Source: Alligator mississippiensis
Taxonomy: Eukaryota > Chordata > Crocodylia > Alligatoridae
Reading direction: 5' to 3'
Assembly (NCBI RefSeq): GCF_030867095.1
Contig: NC_081831.1
Coordinates: 40,175,319-40,239,318 of the forward strand
DNA length: 64,000 nt
Made by a program: the position numbers and the translations under genes
Shown: positions 45,261-57,200 of the stretch, piece after piece
Position numbering within the stretch: position 1 is the first letter of the stretch
Layout of the letters: every line of letters starts with the position of its first letter
Notes under the pieces: generated by a model
What the model was told of the DNA's origin: nothing
Database searches by the model: none
The model's input: only the letters and a program-made list of their open reading frames with translations

Positions 45261-48200
45261 TTGCTCACCTGCGGCCTCCGCCCTTCAGAGGGGAGCAGTC
45301 TCCTGGCTTCTGCACAGCAGAGTCGACCTCAGTGCACCAGGCTCTGGGTATACAAGTCCCTTAAGCAGCTACAGCCCCAGCACCCTAACTAGCTTGTCTG
45401 TCTCCCCAATCGTAATTCATCCAGTCCTCATATTTCCTCCCTCACCAGTGTCCCCTCCCGCTGTTCTTTTCCATTTCTTTTCAGTATAAACTTTTTCTGC
45501 CAACCCATTCCTAGCATCTGACAAAGCAGGTGGTTGCCTGTGAAAATTTGTGCCTCTCTGAACCAATTAGCACAGGGAGCAGAAAGCGGAGCAGCTATTT
45601 GCCTCTGTGTTGCCTTTCCCCTCCCTGATCTATCTGTTGCCACGTACACAAGGTTCCCATGCTATTGTTTCTGGGGTGTAGATTGTAGCTGTGTTATTCT
45701 AAGGACATGGGCAGACAGAGCTGTTCCTAGTGGTGTGTGAGGCCCAGAGCATATCAGCCTGGGCGGGTGGGGGGCTGGTGAGCAGCTGGAGGCGGTGGCA
45801 GCAGAGCCAGGGGTGCTCAGCTGCATGGCGGCCGCGGAGGGGCCTGTGCGGCACTGACTCCAGGGCCCCCCAAAGCGTGGGCTCTGGGGCGGTCACCCTG
45901 ATTTGACCCCGCCCCTAAGGACGACGCTGTTGGCAGACAAGGTTCTTTGGGTAAAGGTAAATCCAATATCTTTTATTACACCAACTCACATAGCTGGAAA
46001 AATTCTTCTTAGCAAGCTTTCCGGCACAAACCCCTTCACCAGGCTGAGGAAGCATCTGCAGATGGTTTGTGCTCTTCCTGGATGGAGTGGTAAAGCAGCC
46101 AGAGGTCAGTATTTATCTCAGAAAACCAGTGAGTTAAAATATAAATTGAGTTGGTCAGCAGGTGAGACAAATGGGGCGGAGGGGAAGGGGGAATGAATTC
46201 CGAACCTATACAGAAAATTCTCAAACAATTGCAACCCATACTAGAAGGAGACCTAATTCTCAAAAAGATCTCATAACCACCCATCCTATCCTTTAAACAA
46301 GCACCAAACCTTGCCATCCTCATCACCAGAAGCAAGCTTCCTATGACCCTGTTGCCTTGTGGGGTCAGGCCAACTCTCAGGATCTCAATATTGCGCTGTT
46401 AGACAGGAGGGTGTGACACAATTGCACATGTACAAACACACAAATCAATTAGGTGTGTACATACACGCACACTACCAGCTCAGGCACATACACATCCAAA
46501 CCAGCCTAGGCACATGCATACCTATCACCAAGTACATATACTATACACCCCAAAAGTTAGACACAGATCACTAATTTGTATATCATGCACACAATGACAT
46601 ATATACACACACACACACTCGCCAGTTCATACACATACAACCCACCTACACATACAGGTAAGTTCCTAATTTGGATGGTACAGTGTATATGTGTGTGCTT
46701 GGGGTACCTGGGATACTTGGGGGAAGGTTCAGGTGAGAGAGAGAGAGAGAATTAAAGTGTAGGGAGTGAAAGTTGCCAGAACCAGGATTATAACCAGTGG
46801 ACTATAGAGAAGCTGGCTGAGGAACTGAGGCTTGGGTTTACTTAAGGTAGACTGGGGCTGGAAACTGAGGCAGACACCTGAGATATTGTGGGGGGGGGGA
46901 GATAAGTGGTGGCAAGGAGGAGACAGCCAGGAAAGAAACTGAGGCAGAAACCTGGTTGCTCAGGGGAAAAGGAAAAGACAGTGGAGATAAGACAGTGGCA
47001 AAGAAACAGGGGGTTTGGAGGCAGAGAGGAGCTCAGGACAGGTGTTGGAGGTGGCAGTGAGCCAGAAGCAGGAGAGGGAGAAATGAGAGAAGTTAGAGGG
47101 GTGAGGAGCAGAGATTGGAGCAGGGCCAAACCACAGTAAAGCAAAACCCAACTCAGGGGTCCAAATAACAGGTTTATTAAACAGACAACACACTACACAG
47201 CCCCATGAAGTTATTGGTTCACACACAAGAAACTCAGTGGAAGGTTTGGAGTCCAGGTGGGGAAGAAAAGCAGGGTCCAAGTCCTTGGTTGAAGAGAGGG
47301 TGGGCATGATAGCTACCTATCCAGGCTGGAAAGGGGTCTTTGTCCAGTAGGTGTTGTCCAGAGGGGGGTTGCCGGCAGGGTGAGTGGCATGGTGCTGGTT
47401 CAAATGGAGAGGGCGTCCCAAGGAGTCAGTCTTCACTGCCCCTTTTTATGGGGCAGACTACTTCTGATCTCCTGTGGGAGGGCCTGTCCAGGCAATGCCA
47501 GTCCTGTTCCAGAGGGCTCCAGGTGTTCTTACTGAGCATGTGCAGCCTGGCACAATGGTGGGTTGCCTCATCTTTTGTTTCTTGAATGCTGAGGGTGGTT
47601 CCAAGGGCTGGGTCCTTGGTCCAGGTATTGGTGTTGATGGTTCAGTCATTCAGGGGGAGCTATTTTTAGACCCACTGCCATTGTTTCTCAAGCACCCTCA
47701 TTCATCCCCATTCATTCAGGAACCAAGTTACATAGGTGGGGTAGGTGTATGTCATGGGTTACACTACTGGGCCTGGGGACAGGATGGAGACTTGACAAAC
47801 AAAATGGAAACTTGACATGACATATGCTAACTTACATATGTAGGCCTAAATCATATAGTACCAGTAAAACAGTAATATAGAACAGTAAAAATCAATATAA
47901 ACATAATAATTATACAATATAAAGAAGTAGAAAAAACAAAACAAATAGAAGTTGCTTCCAAAATAAAATGCTGAAGCTTATCCTATGTCTTAGCTTGCTT
48001 ATCTATAGGGAATAGAGAGGAAAAGAAAAAGTCAGAAATGGTTGGGGAAGGGGAGGGAATGCATTTTAAAAGGAAAAAAAAAGAAAAACGGGGGTTTTTG
48101 CTACAACCCAAAACACATCAAATGGATCCAGACCATGCTGGGGCAAGAAATGTAAAACCTGCCAGCACCTCTCCACCACCCCCTCAATAACTACACACCA

Positions 48201-51200
48201 TAACAGAATCATCAACATTCCTGGATCTTACACCTGCACTTCCAGAAATGTAATATATTTCATCCAGTGTACCAAATGCCCTGATGGAAAATATGTAGGA
48301 GAAACCAAACAACAACCCTGCACCAGATTGAACACGCACCGTAAATCTATCAAAGACAAGAATACTTAGTTACCTGTGGGGGCACATTTCTTGCAAGAAA
48401 ACCACTCTCTCTCCAGTCTCTCAGTTCTAATCCTCAAAGGGAATTTACAAAATACCTTTCACAGATGAGCCTATGAACTCCACTTCATCAATCTACTTCA
48501 TGCAAAAATTCATGGACTAAATACTGGATTTATGACACATTATAACTTGCCTAACATCTGACTCCCCGGGTAAACCCTCCACTTTTTACCAGCTTTTTCA
48601 TTCCCTCCTGTCTCTCATCCTTTGACTACAGCTACATTCCTTCCCCCCACCCCCTGTCTCACCTAGTGACCATCTCAATTTACATTTTAACTTGCTGGCT
48701 TTCTTGCATGAGTACTGGCTTCTGGCTGCTTTACCACTCCATCCAGGAAGAGCACAGACCTTCTGCAGATGCTTCCACAGCACAGACCTTCTGCAGATGC
48801 TTCCTCAGCCTGACAAAAGGTGTTTGTGCCCGAAAGCTTGCTAAGAAGAATTTTTCCAACTATTTGAGTTGGTCTAATAAAAGATATCAGATTTACCCAA
48901 AGAACCTTGTGTCCCATGCTACTGTGGCATTCATGCCATGGATTGGTCACCCCTTGTCTAACATCTCTATGCTTCCTTCTTTGCAGGAGGCCTCCCCTAT
49001 GAGCTGACAGAAGGTGACATTATCTGTGTGTTCTCGCAGTAAGTGGAATTCCAGTTTTCTTTCTCAGAAAATTGATTAGGATTGTAGTTCTGTCTCCCTG
49101 ATTTACAACCTGAGATTGTATAGGTTTCATAGACATTAGGGCAGGAAGGGACCTCAGAAGATCATTGAGTCCAGCCCCCTGCCCTGGGGGGCAGGAAGTC
49201 AGCTGGGGTCATAGGATCCCAGCAAGATAAACATCCAATTTTCTCTTGAAGGCGTTCAAAGAAAGTGCTTGAACCACCTCTGGTGGCAGGCTATTCCAGA
49301 CCTTGGGGGCTCGGACAGTAAAGAAATTCTTCCTTATGTCCAGCCTGAAATGGTCTTGCAGGAGTTTATAACCGTTCAACCTTGTCGTCTCTTGGGGTGT
49401 TCTGGTGAACAAAAGTTCCCCCAGATCCTGGTGGACACCCTTAACAAACTTACAGGTAGCCACCAGATCGCCTCTGAGCCTGTGCTTTTCCAGGCTGAAG
49501 AGTCCCATAGCTCTCAGCCTGTCATAAGGTCTGTTTTCCTGACCTCTGATCATGTGCATGGCTCTCCTCTGGACTCTCTCAAGCTTCTCCACATCCTTTT
49601 TGAATTGTGGAGCCCAAAACTGGATGCAGTACTCCAGCTGTGGCCTCACCAAGGCCGAGTACAAGGGGAGAATGACGTCCTGGGATTTGCTTGAGAAGCA
49701 TCTATGGATACAATCCAGCATTACTAGCTGCAGCATAACACTGAAGGCTCATGTTCATCTTGTGGTCAACCATGACCCCCAAGTCCCTTTCATCTGTAGT
49801 GCTAGCCAGCGTAGCACTGCTGAACCTATAAGGATGCTGCAGGTTTTTCCTCCCAAGGTGGAGAACCTTGCATTTTTTGGTGTTAAACACCATCAGGTTC
49901 TCCTCCGCCCATTTCCTGAGCCTGTCCAGGTCAGCCTGGATCACCCTCCTGTCCTCAGGTGTGGATGCTTTACCCCAAAGTTTGGTATCATCAGTGAACT
50001 TGGCCAGTCCGCTTCTGACTCCAATGTTTGAATCATTAATGAAGATGTTGAATAATATATGTCCAAGGACAGAGCCTTGAGGGACCCCCATGGTCCCTTA
50101 GGGCTTCACCAACAAGCCTTCTGAGCTTCTCAAAGTCAGCTTTCCTGAAGTCAAGGACTTTTGTATTGCTGACTGACTTTCCAGCTTTACAGTGGATGGT
50201 GAAGGTGATCAGCTCCTGGTCACTGTCACCCAGCTTCCCTTCAATCATTAGGTCGCTAATTAGGTCATCCCCAGTTGCCAGTACCAGGTCGAGCAGTGCT
50301 TTACGTCTCATTGGCTCATAGACTTGTCAGATAGAGGTCATTCACAGAAGAGTGGAAGCTTTGTGACCGCTTGGATTTGGCCGAGCACTCTTCCCATGAG
50401 ATATCTGGGTAGTTGAAGTCTCTCATGGCAACCATGGACCTGGAGCATGCGGCCTCAGTCAGTTCCCTGGTGAACTCTTGGTCAAGCTCTTGACTTTGGG
50501 TGGGAGGTCTGTAGTAGACTCCCACCATTGTGTCCCCTGTGCTGTGTTCCCCACAGATTTTAACCCAGAGGGTCTCTAGTCGTCCACCCTGGTTGCCAAT
50601 ATTGGCTTTCTTTCTCTCTCCTTAACATAGCTACACCCCCGCCCCTTTTGTCCCCTCAATCTCTCCTGTACTGGGTATAGCCATCTATACCTGTGGGCCA
50701 GTCATGGGTAGAGTCCCACCAGGTCTCCGTTAGCCCTATGACATCGTAATTATTTATGTTAAGCAGGAGGACAAGTTCCTCCTGTTTATTCCCCAACCTC
50801 CTGGCATTCGTGTACAGGCAGGCAAGTGTCCCCTTGGGGGCTCTAGCCTTGCCTGCAGATTGTTCCAGGGCTGGGGCAGGGGTGGGTTCCCTTAAGTGCC
50901 TTGGCCTGCTGACTTTGCAAAGGGTGCTCAGCGGGCCAGCAGTGACAGTAGTCCCCCCGTAACAGGCTGGCATTCTACCTTGGTGCTGCAAGACATGGTG
51001 GACTTCACGTACTCCAACAATACAGGATAAATCAAGACATGGTGGGCTTCACCTACTCCAACAATACAGGATAAATCTTTAATATTGATTCTTTTCCTTC
51101 TCTGTTGAGGTTTCCCAATTAAATCTTCCATGGAATTGTCATTTTTCTCATCTTTGTCGTTTATACATATGCTTGGGGGGGAGCACTTTATGCTTTAGTT

Positions 51201-54200
51201 TGAGTGGCTCCAATTAAAGTGCCCAGAGTGTCATGTGTATCAGCGTCTCTGCACTGAAAAATGGCAGCAGGGACACTGATTCACGTGATGCTAGAGCCTG
51301 GTAATTACCACACTGCAGCAGACTCACTTAATTGCTAATTACAGTGTGTTGGAGTACCCTCGCTGCATGTGTATAGGTGCCCTTCGGTTCTAAGGCTATA
51401 CACCCATGACTCTCAATTCTCTTTCTAGGTATGGGGAAATTGTGAACATTAATTTGGTGCGAGATAAGAAGACTGGAAAATCAAAAGGTTTCTGTTTTGT
51501 TTGCTATGAAGATCAGAGAAGTACCATTCTTGCAGTTGACAACTTTAATGGGATCAAGGTTGGTGTGTCAAAAAAAAGAGGACCTGCCTTTAAATAAAAC
51601 TTTGCCTGTGCCTAAATTGACCACTGTTATCAGGCAGTTGTTTGATCTAAGGTTATGGCTTCCAGAGCTCCAGTTCATTTTCCCTCCATCTTTGTGGATG
51701 TTCAGGTAAAGAGATGCATAGCTTCCTCAGTGGCAAATTACAGCAGCATGTAATTTGACTTAAATGCAGTGCATCTGCATCACCTCCCTCCTGCTCATAG
51801 AGTGGAGAGCTCAAGCATTGGTTTACAGGGGTCTAGTCAGCTATCTTTTCATACGTGTGAGCAATTCACCCTCTGTGCAGAGAGTTGTCCTTCTCCCTAG
51901 GATGTCACCTGAGGCAATTGCAAGAGAGGGTTGCAAGCTTGGGGATCTCTCTGCAGCCACTATTTGGATGGGGCTACCAACAATGTCAGGATTTACCTGG
52001 CTCTCCCCTCAGATACAAGCAGATTTCTATGAAAGCATTTGTAAACATTTTGCAGATTAGGAGTCTTGGGCTGCTTAAGTTGGTTTTAGGAGTGCCTTCC
52101 TACCTATCCACCAGACAGCTGTGTGGTCATTACTCTGTGAAAGTAGAAGAGTCTTGAGCCTAGATTGGAAAGTATGGTCAAAGGCTGCGTAAGTTGGGGG
52201 ATTTTCTCCACTTTGCTAACAATTTCTCTGTTCCTTTATATCTAGATAAAAGGAAGGACAATTCGGGTAGACCATGTTGCTAACTATCGCCCTCCGAAGG
52301 ATAATGATGATATTGACAATGTCACAAAAGCCCTCCGGGAAAGAGGCTGTGGAGCTAAAACTCCTCCACCGACTTCATCTGACTCCTCAGAAGATGAGGT
52401 GCCTGTGCAAAGGCATAAAGGTAATGTATGTTCCTATGGGGACCCTAATCTTAAAAGGAGCGCTAGCAGGTGCTTCTCAGTTCAAAAGCTGAAAGAAGAA
52501 AGACAAGCAGATGTCCCTGTGATGTGCTGTAAAAAAGAACTGTAGTCTTAATCAATACTGTGGCTGCACTCCCCGCACCTTTTCAGACTGGACCATGCTG
52601 TGGGAGCCTCTGGGACCATTTTTTTAAAGTCCCCAAAGCACGTAAGAATCTCCCTTCTCTTCTCCTCCAGGCTTGGAGGCATGTTCCCTCTTCTCCCCTC
52701 CCTGCTACTGCTGATTTCCTTGGTGTCTGGCAGGTAGGGAAGCTTCTCTTGCTCACCAGTCAAACTGCCTGTAAGCTGGGCTCAGTTGGGACAACTGCTT
52801 CTGGGGGGACCAGGCAGATCGTGGAACCCACCCATTGCCACTGTTGCTGTCCTCTAACTGAGCCCAGCTCCTGTGCAGCGCTTCTGAAGCAGGTAGGAAC
52901 AGCTCTGAAACTTCCCCTGCTTCCCATACAGGAGGGAAAGCAGCATCAGTGAGTTGGAGAAGGTGGGGTGGAGGGGATGCTCTGAGCATGGAGGAGGAGG
53001 TTGGCATTTTCACCTGCTTTAGGGAATTAGAGTCCCTGGCAGCTTCAAGGTGCAGTCTGTCTACATGGTGATGGGAGGGGGAGGCTGGGAGCAGAGATGC
53101 AGCCACCCCTGCAGCACAGGTTGTACCCCTCCTCTTTTAAATCCTGGATCCACTCCTGGTCTTAATGTCTAAATTGCCCCTTGCCATCTTGTGCAGGGTG
53201 TCCAGTAACCTTCATCCTGTTATTTGTGAATCTTCCTCACGCTTCTGTGCCCGAGAAGCTGCAATAGCTGCATTGTATGCTCTCCTTTCCTAGGAAGACC
53301 ATCCTATGCACATAGCTTCTTGGCTGGCAGGCTGCAGACCTACTCTTGAGAGGTGTGGTGTTACCATGGGGGTAGGGGGAAGGGTTTTTTGTTTTTAAGT
53401 TTATTGGGTCATGTGTCTAGGTACAAGCAAGGGATGTCAAACATCCTGTGAGATTTTTAAGTCAAGACTAGATGTTGATAAGAGAGAGAGGATGTAGCTT
53501 AGCTGGTTTACCCCCACCAAATTATGTTTTCTGGCCTATGGTTTTATGCTACGCAGCAGGTAAGACTAGGTGGTCATAATGGTTTGTTCTGGCCTCGAAA
53601 TCTGTGGGCCAGCAACTTAGGGAGAGAGCTCACAGGGAATGTGAAAAGGAGTGTGGTTTTGTGAAAAAGGAGTGATATCTGGTCACTTGGCACATTGAAT
53701 TGGTGTCTTAGTGTGGGTTGGTCACTTCATTTTAGTTAGTTTATACTAGGGCTTTTCCTGAGCAGCAGCAGTTTAAAGGTTTATTTTCCCCCCTTCTTTT
53801 CTCAGTTGAGCATAATTAGAGGTGAGGCAGCCCCAAACTGTAAACCCTGACTTTCAGCAAATGCTGCCATTTAGTGAGAACCAGGTAAGAGGAGAATTTG
53901 GTGTGGTGCCTCAGTTCGGGAACTTCCTGCTACACCAGGAAGTGCCTGCTGTCTCACCTAGACTGCATCCTGGACAGTTTTCACACTTCTTGGACACTCT
54001 TATGTTCCCAGGAGGACTTACTCTTTCCAGTCATGTCAACTGTGTGACATCCTTCCAGAAATAAGGTGCTTGTTTTATTTGGAGGCATGCTGTATGTAAG
54101 AAAAATACAGTGAACTTACAGCAGAAGGGTGATCTGGATGATGAGAAAGTGATCCAGTAAAGAACTGCACCAAGAATTGAAAGGATTGTGCAAGTCAGCA

Positions 54201-57200
54201 ATATATACACCTTAGGGAATTGTGCAATTATACACCCATACAATTTTGTGCATAAATGGCATGCCCATGAATAATTGCATACTTTTGCATAATTTAACTG
54301 TGGCAGTCTCTGTCCCTCCACCTTCATGGCTGCACGACTGGACAGCTGGGTAAGTGGAGTGGGGTGCTACTACCTGCAGTGGATGGGTGGGTGGATGTGG
54401 GGTTTGTGGGTGGGTATGGGCTGCACTCCATTGGGCCAGGCTGGCCAGCCAGCTCCGTGCCTTCACGTGGGGCTTCCAGCATGAAGCTGCTTGTGGAGGC
54501 ATGGAGCCCACCCAGCTTGAAGATGTGTAGCTCTAGGTCCACACACCATCAGGTTGGGTCAGCTGGCTCTGCCTCAACATGGGGCTTCCAGCACTACAGC
54601 AGGAAGCAGCACGTGCAGGCACTGAGCCTGCCTAGCCTGATGATCCGTGGCTCCCACTTGCAGTGCTACGAGCCCCGTGTGCTGGCATGGAACCAGCCTG
54701 GTCTGGTCCAAAGGTGTGCACCAGTGAGCCATGCCAACTCCGTGCCAGCACATGCAGACCCTGGGACTCGGGCAGAGGTGCGTGCTGCCCAGGGCTCTGC
54801 CTACTACAGACAGCCATGAGCACTCCCAAGAGCCTGCTGCTGCTGAGCTGGCGGCAGTGGGTGCTATGCACCATATGGGGGGGGGGGCTCTATACCCCTT
54901 CACAATCCCCCCACAGACCTTACACCCCCAGATTCCACATACTCCCATACCCAGGCCCAACCACAAACCCCACACACACATCCACACCTTCACGAATCCC
55001 TACAAACCCCACACACACACCCATACTTCTTCACAAACCTTCCCACACCCCCCATATCCATCCACAAGCCCCACATACTCACACCTCCACAGATCATCTT
55101 ACAAACCCCACACACATACCTACACCCCCCCACACCCACCCTACAACTATACAAAGTACCTGTACATATTTCTAAAGAATGCAAAACAGCCAATCGGTGC
55201 TGCAAGCATGGGGAAGCAGCGCAAAGGAGCGGACAGAGGGTGGGGGATCCGAGGCCAGCAGTGCTGGCTTCGGCTCTCCCACCTTGCTCCCTGCAAGAGG
55301 CAGAACAGTGGCAGCATGGGGTGTTAGGTGGCGGCATCCCATCCCAGCCCCCCTGTCATTCTTGACATACAATTGGCTAGTATTTAAGTAAAATAAAATG
55401 CTTCAACTCAAATTTGAAGTCAAGCCTGTGACATGGTGTATACTGGATATCTTTAAATCTAGGTATTCTTTTTCGGTATCACTATCTTTTTCAGATGACA
55501 CTAGAATAGTAGTTTTAATTGGCTCATCTGAATGTCCATTTTAATTGTTTAGAGGCAGTTTCACTAGGGGTGCACCAATAGAGATTTTTCGGGCCAATAC
55601 CGATGGCTGATTTTTAACGAGCCATATCGACTGATACTGATCTGATTGCTGATATGCGGCCCGGCAGCATGGAGAGCAACGAAGGGCTCATAAGTCTGTT
55701 GTGGGAAAAGGCAGGGGGGAAGGGGCATGGGGTGGCAGAGCAAGGCCCCCACAGTGAGGGAAGGAGTAGGGTTGGCAGTGATGCTAGGGGAAGGGCAGGC
55801 ACTGCACAGCCAGGACAGGGTGCGGGGTGGGGTGTTGGACGAAGCTATGGTACGTCCAGGGGGTGGCTCCTGCTGTTGCATACACCCCAGAAGGGCATGG
55901 GGGAGTGTCCCCCTAGGATCTGCATGGGGCGAGGGTGGGCTGCAGGCTGGGGTCCGGGGCCGGTGCCAGTGCCAGGCTGTTCCTGGCAGAGAGTTTGGAC
56001 CGGGGCTGTACTTGGGGTGGACGGTGGCACGATAGGGGGCATGGCTATAGTGAATTTTGGAGTAGCTGTAGTCCCCCTGCGCCCCCTCTTTCAGCACCGC
56101 TGTCACCTACCCTGAGCGCAGCCCTGGCCCAACCACCCACCAGGAAGAGCCCAGTGCTGCCTCCAGGCCCAGCCCACAGCAGCAGCCCGTCCTCATCCTG
56201 CGCACAGATCTGGGGGGCACATGCTCCCCATGGCTGCCCCGGGGTGCGTGTAGGGGCAGGAGCCGCTCCCCACTCCCCATGCCCCCTCCAGACAAGCTGC
56301 TCATGGCTCTGTCTCGCGCCCTACCCTGGCTGTGTAGTGTCTGCCCCTGTCCCAGCGCCAGCCCCGCGCTCTTCCTCATTGCAGGGGCCTCAATCAGCCC
56401 CACCATGCCCCTTCCCTCCCCCATCTACTCTGCCCCCACAACAGACTTATGAGCCCTTTGCTGCTTTCCAAGCTGCTGGGCTGTGCTCCTTGCTGCCTGC
56501 ATGCTGCGCTGTGTCTAGGTGCATGCAATGGGACAATTATCAGCGACATTATCAGCCAAAATAGCTGATTGCCGATAATGTCAATTTTCATAGATTCATA
56601 GAATGTAAGGCCGGAAGGGACCTTGAAAGATCATTGGGTCCAGCCCCCCTGCACCAAGCAGGAAAGATAACTGGAGGACAGGTGACCCCAGCAAGGTGAC
56701 TGTCTAGTTTCCTCTTGAAGATTTCCAGGGTAGGTGATTGCACCACCTCTGGATGGAGCTTATTCCACAGTCTGGACACCCTGACTGAAGCTTTTCCTAA
56801 TTTTGAACCTGAATTGGTCTTCCAGGAGTTTGTGGCCATTACTCCTAGTTTTCCCCTCAGGTGCCCTGGTGAGCAGTTGCTCACCAAGTCCTTGATGTAC
56901 TTCCCTAGCGTAGCAGTAAGCTGCTACCAGGTCCCCTCTCAGCCTTGTTTTCCTCAGGCCCCATTATAGAAAGGATGAAGGCAAATTGGAGAGCGTCCAG
57001 CAGAGGGCAGCAAAAATGGTGAGAGGGCTGGGGGATGACTTAATGAGGAAAGACTGAGGGAACTGGGCTTATTTAGTTTAGAGAAGAGAAGACAGGGAGG
57101 ATTTAATAGCAGCCTGCAACTACCTGAAGTGGGGTTTGAAAGAGGATGGAGCAATAAACTATTCTCAGTGGCGGCAGATGACAAAACAAGGAACAGCGGT

